Below, piece after piece: positions 21,215 to 29,690 of a DNA stretch of 36,558 nt. Where the stretch lies: the NCBI GenBank assembly GCA_020847915.1, contig JADLBE010000002.1, forward strand, positions 1 to 36,558, in the 5' to 3' direction. Below the pieces are notes generated by a model. That model made no database searches and was not told the origin of the DNA. It worked only from the letters and a program-made list of their open reading frames with translations. The stretch's first letter is position 1. Every line of letters begins with the position of its first letter. The DNA is from Saprospiraceae bacterium. GTDB lineage: Bacteria > Bacteroidota > Bacteroidia > Chitinophagales > Saprospiraceae. A program made the translations under genes and the position numbers.

Positions 21215-21979
21215 ATGTCAATAACAAAAAACGAAGAACTTATCGGAATGAAAAAAGCGAGTGAAGCGGTTGCGTGCACTTTAAAAGAAATGCGTAACTA
21301 TGCTAAACCCGGTATGACTACAAAACAATTAGACAACTTTGGAGCAAAAATGCTTTCAGACTTTGGAGCAAAATCAGCACCGTATTTGACTTATGGTTTT
21401 CCAGGCTGGACCTGTATAAGCCTGAACAATGAATTTTGTCACGGCATTCCGTCTGACAATAGAATACTAAAAGAAGGCGATTTAATAAACATAGATGTTT
21501 CAGCCGAACTTGACGGTTTTTGGTCGGACAATGGTGGCTCTTTTGTGCTTGGCGAAGACGTTAACCAACATCAAAAACTTATTGACGCTTCAAAACAAAT
21601 CCTACTCAAAGCAATCTTCAATATTAAAGGAGGTGTTCGCATTTCAGACATTGGACTTTTAATAGAAACAGAAGCAAAAAAACTTGGTTACAAAGTAATT
21701 AAAAACTTAGCAGGACATGGAATAGGACGAGGTTTACATGAAGAACCAAGCAACATAACAAATTATAGAGACCGTTATAACCTGACAAGATTTAAAAAAA
21801 ACTCTGTTGTTGCCATTGAGACATTTATTACGACTACTTCAACTTATGCCGAAACGTTAAAAGACGGTTGGACAATGGTTGGAAACAAAGGCGGATTTAT
21901 GGCACAACACGAACATACTATTGTAGTTACAGACGGGAAGCCCATTGTATTGACAGAAATGAATGAAATTTGGAAATAA
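21215..21979 (+). CDS. map: Methionine aminopeptidase, type I
   Basis: A 254-residue dinuclear metallopeptidase that removes N-terminal Met from nascent proteins. The five metal ligands are present: Asp94 and Asp105 (INIDVSAELDGFWSDNG), His168 (AGHGIG), Glu202 (AIETF) and Glu233 (QHEHTI); His76 in NEFCHGIP is the conserved substrate-side His. The gene is visibly AT-rich with A- and T-ending codons, unlike its GC-rich neighbours, so it looks horizontally acquired. The housekeeping copy in Bacteroidota usually sits in a ribosomal protein operon, so this may be a second Map. It has a 226-nt upstream spacer with the rpoC terminator; GAACTTTG at about 21150 is only a near match to a -7 box. Confidence 0.92.
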   Translation: MSITKNEELIGMKKASEAVACTLKEMRNYAKPGMTTKQLDNFGAKMLSDFGAKSAPYLTYGFPGWTCISLNNEFCHGIPSDNRILKEGDLINIDVSAELDGFWSDNGGSFVLGEDVNQHQKLIDASKQILLKAIFNIKGGVRISDIGLLIETEAKKLGYKVIKNLAGHGIGRGLHEEPSNITNYRDRYNLTRFKKNSVVAIETFITTTSTYAETLKDGWTMVGNKGGFMAQHEHTIVVTDGKPIVLTEMNEIWK

Positions 21980-22135
21980 CATAAAATGGCCGAACTGCTA
22001 ACATCGTATTTGCAATAGTGGGGCTGACAGTTGTAAACTCAACATTTTTAAACAGTACCCAATTTTGACCTCATGCTTGAAGACTTTACCGGCCTAATCA
22101 ACGAATGGAAAAAATAAAAACTACTGCTAATAAGG

Positions 22136-22693
22136 ATGGTAAAAATGAAACAATTGACATGGAAAATAATTTTACCCTTGACTGTAATTTCCTTTGGGGC
22201 AATTACAAAGTGGTGGTATACTTTGCCTGTTGACGCACCCGACACTTTATACAGCGGTTTTCCATTTCCATTTGTTGGTGATGGCTGGCACACCTCAATG
22301 TCGCTACAAATTTTTGTTTTAGAACTAATTGCCGATTTTCTTATTTATTTCCTTTTATGGTTTGTAATGGTGTTTAGTATCAATAAATATTTGACAAAAA
22401 TAAAGACATACAAAATCGTGACAATTGGACTTTGGATAATTTCGGGAATTATAATTCTTGGGGCATCCTGTATCGCAAGTTTTTCCGAACATATTTTTTA
22501 CTTTAAACGACCTTATGAAATGGAAATCATGGAAACTGGATATAAGTTTATTTGGCAAAAAACAGAGAGACCTGACTATTTCAAATATCACCCAAAGACA
22601 GGGAGGAATGAAAAAACGACCCAGGAGATCGTTCCCTGTTCGAAATTCGATATTCCTTGTTCGATATTCGATATTCCATCAAAATCGCATTAA
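22136..22693 (+). CDS. Hypothetical membrane protein with repeat-encoded C-terminus
   Basis: A 185-residue protein of unrecognised family. It has three predicted membrane helices: about 8-25 (WKIILPLTVISFGAITKW), 57-80 (LQIFVLELIADFLIYFLLWF) and 93-113 (IVTIGLWIISGIIILGASC). A polar tail follows. The final ~20 residues (VPCSKFDIPCSIFDIPSKSH) are encoded by the GATATTC/TTCGA repeat at 22632-22680, so the original stop was probably lost and the frame now runs into repeat DNA. Base composition is AT-rich like the preceding map gene, which suggests one acquired segment. The ATG at 22136 or the one at 22145 could be the start. Confidence 0.6.
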   Translation: MVKMKQLTWKIILPLTVISFGAITKWWYTLPVDAPDTLYSGFPFPFVGDGWHTSMSLQIFVLELIADFLIYFLLWFVMVFSINKYLTKIKTYKIVTIGLWIISGIIILGASCIASFSEHIFYFKRPYEMEIMETGYKFIWQKTERPDYFKYHPKTGRNEKTTQEIVPCSKFDIPCSIFDIPSKSH

Positions 22694-22750
22694 ACAGAAT
22701 ATCGAATTTCGAACAGGGAATATCGAACTCCGAACTCCGAACTCCGAACT
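22632..22750. repeat. TTCGATATTC-type inverted repeat plus CCGAACT tandem
   Basis: TTCCCTGTTCGAAATTCGATATTC (22632-22655) is exactly complementary to 22697-22720, so 24-bp arms. Between them lie more GTTCGATATTCGATATTCC units. Then four CGAACTC units run to within 3 nt of the minus-strand membrane protein stop codon. The repeat touches the ends of both convergent genes. Confidence 0.85.
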
Positions 22751-24060
22751 CATTTCACCCAGTACCCCCAATCAAACAAGTGCCCCCAAATCCACACCAT
22801 TTTAGACCAGTTCCAGCGCCAGTCTGCGCCATCCCACGGTCCTGGCAGGTAGGTGTACAGCATTGACATTTGTACGCTGTAATACAGGAAAAACACCCAC
22901 ACCACCGTTAATCCCCACCGCCAAACCGAAGGCGCGTTAACCATTTTTTCCAAAACAAACGCCGTTGGCAGTGCGCCGAGGGCAAACAACTCGATGTAGC
23001 TGCGGTGCCCGAACGCGCCGCCGAACCACCATGCCCACCAACTGGCAAAAATGTAGGTCGCAAGCAAAAATACCGCTGCGAGCACCGGCGCCTGTACACG
23101 TTGGTCGCGCCGGCCCCATACCAGTCCAACAGGAATGAGCAGCGCAAGCGGGGAATACACAAACAGCCCGTTTTGGCTGTCGAACAACACCTCAAGGATT
23201 TTGGGCGCTTTCCAATAAATGAACCCTTCGTCGGTATAAGAGTAGCGCATCCAGTGGCCGGTCATTTCAAACCAGTACCACATTTGGGGTATAAAAAACA
23301 AAAAAGCTACCAGGGCTGCAACGATCAGTCTGGGGATGTTTTGCAAAAGCAACGTCAAACGAGCCCGCAAATCATGCCAGCTGTATATGCCGTAAAAGGC
23401 TACTAACAACACTGCCAGGATGTTGGTCGGACGTATAAGTACGATCCAGCCCATGGCGCCGCCCATCAACAAAGCGTTTTTCCAGGATAAGTTTTCCCAA
23501 AAACGCGGCGTGTGCCACAGTAAAAACGCAAACAGGAAAAATGAGTACACGTGCGACATGCCCGGCTCCTTCGTGGCGTAATGAAACAGGTTGGTGCCCA
23601 GAAATACCGTGAGCAAGGTGTAGGCCGATACGCGCCGACTAAAATGCCGCAACAACGTTTTTTGCAAAAAAAACAACCCCAAAAAGGTGATCAGGTAGCC
23701 TGTCCAAGCCACCGCACGGCCATAGGAATTGTGGTACAGGTCGCTGCGATCTATACCGCGCAAATCGTTTTGCAAACGCGCAACAAGAAAAAGTGGCAAA
23801 TTAAAAAACGCTACGCCACAGGTGTATTTCACCACCATTTCACCCTTTTCGTTTTTGATGGGCCACATGCTGCCCGGCGGAATGGCGTGCACATCACCCA
23901 GGGTCAATACACCCGGGAGGTACACGAAATACCCTTCAGCGTCGGACCAGATTACGCCGCGCGGATTTTTAAGGGAACGCTGCTGCAAAAACGGCAGGAA
24001 AGCAACCAGCAACAACAAGAGGTAATATCGCTTTGCGAAATCGGTAATTTTTTGCTTCAT
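22750..24060 (-). CDS. Polytopic membrane protein, GT-C glycosyltransferase-like
   Basis: A 436-residue integral membrane protein with roughly ten hydrophobic segments, starting with YLLLLLVAFLPFL. The first extracytoplasmic loop carries GVIWSDAEGYFVYLPG, an acidic D-x-E motif in the position where GT-C lipid-linked sugar transferases hold their catalytic acid. KEPGMSHVYSFF and WAWWFGGAFGHRSY are other conserved-looking loops. A role in transferring sugars from a lipid donor on the periplasmic side is inference. It is 23 nt downstream of the large T9SS cargo gene on the same strand, so possibly co-transcribed. Its stop abuts a CCGAACT repeat tract. Confidence 0.6.
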   Translation of the reverse strand: MKQKITDFAKRYYLLLLLVAFLPFLQQRSLKNPRGVIWSDAEGYFVYLPGVLTLGDVHAIPPGSMWPIKNEKGEMVVKYTCGVAFFNLPLFLVARLQNDLRGIDRSDLYHNSYGRAVAWTGYLITFLGLFFLQKTLLRHFSRRVSAYTLLTVFLGTNLFHYATKEPGMSHVYSFFLFAFLLWHTPRFWENLSWKNALLMGGAMGWIVLIRPTNILAVLLVAFYGIYSWHDLRARLTLLLQNIPRLIVAALVAFLFFIPQMWYWFEMTGHWMRYSYTDEGFIYWKAPKILEVLFDSQNGLFVYSPLALLIPVGLVWGRRDQRVQAPVLAAVFLLATYIFASWWAWWFGGAFGHRSYIELFALGALPTAFVLEKMVNAPSVWRWGLTVVWVFFLYYSVQMSMLYTYLPGPWDGADWRWNWSKMVWIWGHLFDWGYWVK

Positions 24061-24083
24061 CGGTTCAAAATGATGTCGCGAAG

Positions 24084-27000
24084 TTACCGCACCAGCGTCA
24101 CATCCCCATCAATCACTTTGGTAGTTCCGTCGGCCAGTTTTATTTTCAGGTAATACACAAACACACCGGGGTTCACGTCCTTGTCTGCTGTTTTGCCATC
24201 CCAGCCCGGCCACTCGTTGGGCGGCAGCGGATTGTCCCAGAGGTACAACTTGTCGCCCCAGCGGTCGAAAATGGCCACTTCCTGAAGTTCCACCACACTC
24301 GATCCGGCATTTACCAGAAATATGTCTTCCAAACCGTCGTCGTTTGGACTAAAAACGTTGGGTACATAAATGTCGGCCCTTTGTTCCACCACGATGCGCA
24401 TTTCGTCGGTAGCCTCGCAACCCGTCGTATCCACCAGTATGGCTGTAAGCGTCAGGTTTTCAAAGGGTTGGAATTCCTGAACCGGACAACCTGCACAGGC
24501 AGGGTCGGGTAGGGGCGACCAAATAAGGGTATCGTAACTTGCGATGTTGATCAGGGCCTCTACACTGATGGTTTCTCCAAGTACCACCACGGCATCGGGC
24601 GGCAAAACAACCTGTGGTACGGGTGGCAGGTTCACCGCAATGATTGTATCGTAAATACAACCGTTGGCATCCTGCACACTTACGGTGTTAGAACCGTCGC
24701 CCAAAGCGAGGTTGTTGCCCGACTGTTGCTGGTTGTTTACAAAAACATTCAAAGGTGGTACGCCGCCTGAAAAAGTGGCCTGTCCGCCAAGTGTCTCGTC
24801 GCCGCACATGGGCACATCAACAACCACTTCAAGGGCCAAAGCAGGTGGCGCGGTAGCCTCGGCGTTGCCACTGCCGGTACAACCGTTTACATCGCTGATG
24901 GTAACGCTGTACATGCCGGCCCCGATGCCGGTAAGGGTGGATGCCGTTCCACCGGTGTTCCAGAGGTAATTGTAGGGCGCAGTTCCACCGCTCACCACGC
25001 TGCCCACCGTTCCATTCACATCATCTGCACAAGCAAGGGTAAAACCGTTGTGGATGTTGACGGCATTTACGGTCACGTTCAGTCCGGGTAAAACTGCCAG
25101 GGTAAACGGAAGGGTGGTACTCAAACCAATGGCGTCGGTAAGCGTGATGATGTAGGAGCCGGAAGTTAGTCCTGTTTCGGTTGTGGGCATGTTTAAAGCA
25201 GCAATGGTGTCGCTTCCACCAGACCAGGCATACTGAATCGGAACTTGTCCGCCGGTGATTGTGAGGGTAAAGCTGCCGTTGGAGGCGCCGCCGCAGGAAG
25301 GCGGCGTGCCGGTAAGTTGTGCTGTCGGCGCACAGGCAACCGGGTCGAAGGCTACAAGGGTGATGATGACGGAATCGCAACCGAACTGGTTGGTCAGGTT
25401 TTGGACGAACGAGCCTGCCTGGGTCGGATCGCAGGTGCTTTGAAAAAGATTGATCGTATCGGAAAGCAGCAGGCTAACCGTTGTGATGACCGTAGAATCG
25501 CAACCGAACTGATTGAAGAGGTTTTGGGTAAACGTGCCAGCCTGGGTCGGGTCGCAGGTGGTAGAACTCAACGAGGTCATATCGGATGGCAACAACGTTA
25601 CGGTGGTAACAACCGTCGAATCGCAGCCGAACTGGTTGGTCAAATTTTGGATAAACGTACCCGATTGTGTTGGATCGCAGGTGGTCGCGCTGAGGGTGAC
25701 CACATCGGACGGTAACAAAGTCACGATGTTGATCACCAGTGAATCGCACCCGTCGGAGCCGGCGAGCAGGGTTTGGCTGGTGCCGGCCTGGGTGGGGTCG
25801 CAGGTGGTGCCGCTCAGCAACGTGGTATCGATGAGTGTGGGATCAAAAGTTACGGTGGTGATGACCGTTGAATCGCAGCCGAACATGTTTGTCAGCACCT
25901 GAACAAAGGAACCCGTATTGGTTGGGTCGCAGGTGGTGGTACTTAAAGAAACGGTATCGGAAGGTAAAAGTGTTATGGTGCTGATCACCAGCGAATCGCA
26001 GCCGTCGGAACTTGTAAGTAAGGTTTGTGTTGTTCCAACCTGCGCCGGGTTACAAGTTGTACCTGTCAGCAGCGTTGTATCGATGTTTGCAGGATCGAAG
26101 GTTATGGTGGTGATCACCGTAGAATCGCAACCGAACTGGTTGGTGAGGTTTTGGGTAAAAGTGCCTGCGTTGTTCGGGTTGCATGTGGTTGCACTGAACA
26201 GCACCGTGTCGGAAGGCAATAGGGTGATGACACTGATCACCAGCGAATCGCACCCATCGGCGCCGGTGAGCAGGGTTTGGCTGGTGCCAGCCTGAGCGGG
26301 AATACACGTTGTGCCGTTCAGCAGGGTGGTATCCACAGCTGCGGGATCAAAGGTAATTACCGTGACAACCGTAGAGTCGCAACCGAACTGGTTGGTGAGG
26401 ATCTGGGTAAACGTTCCTGCGTTGTTGGGGTTGCAGGTAAGGTTGTTGAGCTGGATGGTATCTGGTTGGTTTACGACCACAAGGATGGACGCGGTATCGG
26501 GACAAGAGGTGAGGTCGCTGACGATCACGCTGTACATCGTATTTACCAGGGGAGCGACGGTGTTGGAATCGACTGTTAATCCGGTGTTCCAGAAGTAAAG
26601 GCTGCCGCCTGAAGCCACGAGTGTCGTGTTGTTTCCGGCACAAATGGTGTCTGTTCCTGAGATGGTTGCCTGGAGTTGGGGGGTAACATCAACCAGGACG
26701 GTTGACGAAGATGAACAACCGTTGACGGAGGTTACGGTTACCGTGTAGGATGTACTTGTGTCCGGAGCAATCGGATAGGCCGGAGTTGCCGGTCCGCCTT
26801 GCCATTGGTACGCATTGCCTCCGGAGGCCAGCAGGGTCGTGCTTTGTCCGGCGCATAGGGCCAAATCGCCGCCGATGGATACCGTCGGTGAGGTGAGCAT
26901 CAAGAGGTTGAAACTGATGGTCGGACCTGTACAAGTGCCCAGGGTGGGTGTAGCGGTAACCGTAGACACGCCTGATCCTGTGGCGGTAAAACTGATGTTG

Positions 27001-29306
27001 CCGTTGCCCGAAGCCGGAAGACCGGTGATTGGGTTGTTGTTGGTCCAGTTTACCGTCGAACCGGGCGAAGTGTTGAAATTGACGGTAATGGTATCCCCGG
27101 TACAACCCGATTGATCGGGCACGGTGGCAAGTGTGGGCGATGAGGAAACGGTGATGGTAAATGTTTGTGGTATCCCGCTGCAAATTCCGCTTTGTGGTGT
27201 TACCGTGATGGTGGCCGTTTGTGTTCCGCCGGGCGCCAAACCCGTAAAATTGATGTTACCGGTGCCTGCAACGGCCAGGCCGATGAGGGGGTTGCTGTTG
27301 GTCCAGGAATACGTCGGACTGCCCGAAGGAGCGCTGAACACCACCGAAATGGTGTCGCCCGCACAGGCCGCCTGGTTTGCTGGCGCATTCATGCTGGCTC
27401 CCGGCGTAATGGTTATTGTAAAGGTTTCCTGACTGCCCGGACAACCGCCGAAAGAGGGTGTTACCACCACCTGGGCTGTGCCGTTTCCTGTGGCTACAAA
27501 GTTGATGGGATTGGAGCTGCCTGACGCGGCCAGACCAATGGACGGATTTAAATTGACCCAATTGTAGGTTGCTCCCGGTGTGCCTGAAAATGGCACGTTG
27601 ATGGTTTGGCCAATACAACCCAAAACGTCGCTTACGGGGTTTACAGTGGGGGATGCCGATACCGTGACGGTAAAAATTTCTGGGGTACCGGGACAGGTTC
27701 CCAAAATGGGCGTAACCACGATGGTCCCCGATTGTGAACCCGATGGACTGGTGGCCACGAAATCGATGTTGCCCGAGCCCAGGGAGGCCAAACCGATGTT
27801 TGGGTTGTTGTTGGTCCAGTTGAAGGTAGCGCCTGGTGTGCCGTCGATGGTGATTTCGACTTGTTCGCCATTGCAAGCGGCAATATTGGTCAGGTCATTA
27901 ACTACAGGGGTGGGGTTTACCGTGATGGTGTAGGTACGCGGTATGCCGCTGCAAATGCCCAACATGGGTGTTACCGTGATGGTGGCTACTTCCTGCATGG
28001 TGACGGTGGCTGAAGGAAAATTCAAACCTCCTGTACCTGCAGCAGGCAGACCAATGGCCGGATTGTCGTTGGTCCAGGAAAACGTTGCGCCAGGTGTTCC
28101 GGTGAAATTCTGCATGATGGTGATGCCACCACACACCGTGATGTTTACCGGTTGGTTGACGTTCGGCAGAGGATTTACGGTGATGGTAAACGATTGCGCC
28201 GGACCCGTACACGGCGCCTCTACAGGGGTAATGGTGATGGTGCCGGTTTGAACGGAGGCAACATTGGCCGCCGTGAAGTCCAGATCACCGGTACCTGAAG
28301 CCGGTAAACCGATGGCCGGATTGGAGTTGGTCCAGTTGAACACCGGATTGCCTGTGCTGGTGAAAACAACCATCACATCGTCGCCGGAGCATACGTTTTC
28401 GTTGGCGGGATCGTCCATCACTGGTCCCGGGTTCACGGTAATCATAAACGTAACCGGCGGGCCATCGCAGCCACCCTGGGAAGGCGTTACGGTGATGGTA
28501 GCTGTTTCGGTGGCTGTTACGTTGGCGGCCGGGAAACTGATGTTGCCCGAGCCCGAAGCACCGAGCCCGATGGCTGTGTTGTCGTTGGTCCAGGAAAACG
28601 TTGCGCCAGCCGAGCCGGTGAAAGTAACAGTGCCTGTTTGTCCGCCGCAAAGGGGTAAATCGGCGGGAGGGTTAACCAGAGGAACATCACCGGTAACAAG
28701 CACATTGTCGAACCAATAGGTTTCAGCAGCGGCTTTGTTGGCAAGCCTGATCCGGATTTCAAGCGTGTTTCCGGTCAAACCTGCGGCCGTAAACGTGCCT
28801 GCGCCTCCGCCACAGAGGTAGCCGAACTGCACCCATGCTCCGCCGTCTATACGGTATTCGGCATGTATTTGGTCGTGACCGTTGTCGATGGCAACATTTC
28901 CGGTGCAACCGTAAAACGGTCCACCAGGAGTACATTCAAAAGTACCGATGGAACCGTAGGAAACAGAAATACCGACATTACACGCGCCGTTGATGTCGAT
29001 GGGGTTGGTGATCCATTCGTTGTCGTTGCCGCCACCGGCAGGGCAACATGGGGCGCCTTCCATGTCGATAACTTCATAACGGCCATTTTGTACGCCGTTG
29101 AAAGAACCCGCCGTCATGTCGCAATCGGTGAAATTGGCATCGCTCCAACCCTGGTTTGCGCCAGAGAAATCTTCTAGCCAGATGGTTTGAGCCTGGAGCG
29201 CCGGCAGGTTTAGCCAGGACAGGGGTGTCGCAAAAAACGGTACAAGGAGTAATGCAATGAGGGACTGGCGTGAAATGCAGGCCAGGTGGCAGTAATTCCG
29301 TTTCAT
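24084..29306 (-). CDS. Large secreted repeat protein with T9SS type B (gliding-motility-type) C-terminal domain
   Basis: About 1740 residues from the ATG at 29306, chosen because it gives a signal peptide ending ALQAQ (residue ~40) and lies downstream of a TACCTTTG box. Order of parts: an N-terminal beta-sandwich module (IWLEDFSGANQGWSD, about 42-200) resembling secreted ligand-binding domains; seven PKD/Ig-like repeats of ~82 residues, each with a W-T-N-x-N-P-x-I-G-L core and FTITVNP end; two shorter Ig-like modules (GCSSSS and CPDTAS types); nine ~42-residue repeats with T-C-D-P-T and G-C-D-S; a SprB-like repeat (GGVPPL...GNGC, LWNTGGT); and the final CHU_C-like domain (VPNVFSPNDDGLEDIF, FDRWGDKLY, GVFVYYLKI). 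It should be exported by the type IX system to the cell surface as an adhesin or motility-related protein. Confidence 0.88.
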   Translation of the reverse strand: MKRNYCHLACISRQSLIALLLVPFFATPLSWLNLPALQAQTIWLEDFSGANQGWSDANFTDCDMTAGSFNGVQNGRYEVIDMEGAPCCPAGGGNDNEWITNPIDINGACNVGISVSYGSIGTFECTPGGPFYGCTGNVAIDNGHDQIHAEYRIDGGAWVQFGYLCGGGAGTFTAAGLTGNTLEIRIRLANKAAAETYWFDNVLVTGDVPLVNPPADLPLCGGQTGTVTFTGSAGATFSWTNDNTAIGLGASGSGNISFPAANVTATETATITVTPSQGGCDGPPVTFMITVNPGPVMDDPANENVCSGDDVMVVFTSTGNPVFNWTNSNPAIGLPASGTGDLDFTAANVASVQTGTITITPVEAPCTGPAQSFTITVNPLPNVNQPVNITVCGGITIMQNFTGTPGATFSWTNDNPAIGLPAAGTGGLNFPSATVTMQEVATITVTPMLGICSGIPRTYTITVNPTPVVNDLTNIAACNGEQVEITIDGTPGATFNWTNNNPNIGLASLGSGNIDFVATSPSGSQSGTIVVTPILGTCPGTPEIFTVTVSASPTVNPVSDVLGCIGQTINVPFSGTPGATYNWVNLNPSIGLAASGSSNPINFVATGNGTAQVVVTPSFGGCPGSQETFTITITPGASMNAPANQAACAGDTISVVFSAPSGSPTYSWTNSNPLIGLAVAGTGNINFTGLAPGGTQTATITVTPQSGICSGIPQTFTITVSSSPTLATVPDQSGCTGDTITVNFNTSPGSTVNWTNNNPITGLPASGNGNISFTATGSGVSTVTATPTLGTCTGPTISFNLLMLTSPTVSIGGDLALCAGQSTTLLASGGNAYQWQGGPATPAYPIAPDTSTSYTVTVTSVNGCSSSSTVLVDVTPQLQATISGTDTICAGNNTTLVASGGSLYFWNTGLTVDSNTVAPLVNTMYSVIVSDLTSCPDTASILVVVNQPDTIQLNNLTCNPNNAGTFTQILTNQFGCDSTVVTVITFDPAAVDTTLLNGTTCIPAQAGTSQTLLTGADGCDSLVISVITLLPSDTVLFSATTCNPNNAGTFTQNLTNQFGCDSTVITTITFDPANIDTTLLTGTTCNPAQVGTTQTLLTSSDGCDSLVISTITLLPSDTVSLSTTTCDPTNTGSFVQVLTNMFGCDSTVITTVTFDPTLIDTTLLSGTTCDPTQAGTSQTLLAGSDGCDSLVINIVTLLPSDVVTLSATTCDPTQSGTFIQNLTNQFGCDSTVVTTVTLLPSDMTSLSSTTCDPTQAGTFTQNLFNQFGCDSTVITTVSLLLSDTINLFQSTCDPTQAGSFVQNLTNQFGCDSVIITLVAFDPVACAPTAQLTGTPPSCGGASNGSFTLTITGGQVPIQYAWSGGSDTIAALNMPTTETGLTSGSYIITLTDAIGLSTTLPFTLAVLPGLNVTVNAVNIHNGFTLACADDVNGTVGSVVSGGTAPYNYLWNTGGTASTLTGIGAGMYSVTISDVNGCTGSGNAEATAPPALALEVVVDVPMCGDETLGGQATFSGGVPPLNVFVNNQQQSGNNLALGDGSNTVSVQDANGCIYDTIIAVNLPPVPQVVLPPDAVVVLGETISVEALINIASYDTLIWSPLPDPACAGCPVQEFQPFENLTLTAILVDTTGCEATDEMRIVVEQRADIYVPNVFSPNDDGLEDIFLVNAGSSVVELQEVAIFDRWGDKLYLWDNPLPPNEWPGWDGKTADKDVNPGVFVYYLKIKLADGTTKVIDGDVTLVR
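25335..26475 (-). repeat. Nine ~42-codon coding repeats with alternating A/B forms
   Basis: Within the large cargo gene, nine units of 41-43 codons. Form A reads TTCDPTQAGTFTQNLTNQFGCDSTVITT...TFDP; form B reads GTTCDPAQAGTSQTLLTGSDGCDSLVISxxTLLPS. The first six units alternate A-B-A-B-A-B and the last three are A-type. Each unit has two Cys. DNA identity between units is high (GAATCGCAACCGAACTGGTTGGT recurs), which points to recent unequal duplication. Confidence 0.85.
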
Positions 29307-29363
29307 ACAATAGAATAATAATTGCAGGCAGACCATGCAATTGGCTCGGAGAATTAAAAGAAA

Positions 29364-29371
29364 CAAAGGTA
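29364..29371 (-). promoter_or_regulatory. -7 box for the large T9SS cargo gene
   Basis: TACCTTTG on the minus strand, 57 nt before the ATG at 29306, leaving a moderate 5' leader. Confidence 0.65.
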
Positions 29372-29508
29372 CACACCAAATACCTACACACACTTCACCA
29401 CACGTTAAATAACGATTACTTTCCTTTTGCCGGCGTCCTGCAAAACCAGAAACAAACAGGTTCGTCATTTTTTCGTTGCAAGGCTTGTATTATTCCATCA
29501 GTACACTT

Positions 29509-29516
29509 TACCTTTG
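29509..29516 (+). promoter_or_regulatory. -7 box of the his operon promoter
   Basis: TACCTTTG, with a TTG at 29485-29487 at plausible -33 spacing (21 nt). The leader peptide ATG follows 4 nt after the box, so the transcript would be essentially leaderless for that peptide. Confidence 0.75.
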
Positions 29517-29520
29517 CCCC

Positions 29521-29601
29521 ATGATCAACGTCGTGTTTTTCCATCTGCATCACCATACCACACCTGCTACCGGCAAGTGGGGCGGTTTTGCACGCGGATA
29601 A
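29521..29601 (+). CDS. hisL: His operon leader peptide (26 residues)
   Basis: ATG at 29521 gives MINVVFFHLHHHTTPATGKW and GGFARG before TAA at 29599. Four of five consecutive codons (29542-29556: CAT CTG CAT CAC CAT) specify His, the signature of a histidine-sensing attenuator. Too short for the ORF track. It lies between a TACCTTTG box and a strong terminator upstream of hisG. A chance run of His codons exactly here is unlikely. The sequence has no similarity to the enterobacterial hisL beyond this logic. Confidence 0.88.
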   Translation: MINVVFFHLHHHTTPATGKWGGFARG

Positions 29602-29666
29602 ACAACACAGTTTATCAGACAGCAAAACAGGCTTGCCGGACGCTCCGGCAAGCCTGTTTTGTTTTT
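29570..29666 (+). promoter_or_regulatory. Transcription attenuator of the his operon
   Basis: Terminator: AAAACAGGCTTGCCGGA (29624-29640) pairs perfectly with TCCGGCAAGCCTGTTTT (29644-29660), loop CGC, then GTTTTT. Antiterminator: CCGGCAAG inside the leader ORF (29570-29577) is identical to part of the 3' terminator arm and can pair instead with CTTGCCGG (29632-29639). A small hairpin GATAAAC/GTTTATC (29597-29616) overlaps the leader stop. A ribosome stalled at the His codons leaves 29570-29577 free, which blocks the terminator; one that reaches the stop codon covers it, which permits termination. Geometry seen, mechanism inferred. Confidence 0.82.
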
Positions 29667-29690
29667 ATTCCAAACCCATTCCAACATACC

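Noticed and set aside
22073-22117. Short frame MLEDFTGLINEWKK as a real small gene
   Set aside because: Protein-like in composition but only 14 codons with stops just upstream; more likely a remnant, so mentioned only within the AT-rich segment.
25335-26475. Regular repeats that could suggest a CRISPR array
   Set aside because: Unit length is ~125 bp, units are coding in one frame with Cys-containing protein repeats, and there are no unique spacers.
24664-28719. Many plus-strand ORFs of 100-150 codons opposite the T9SS cargo gene
   Set aside because: They are repetitive because the coding strand is repetitive; none shows an independent motif or promoter.
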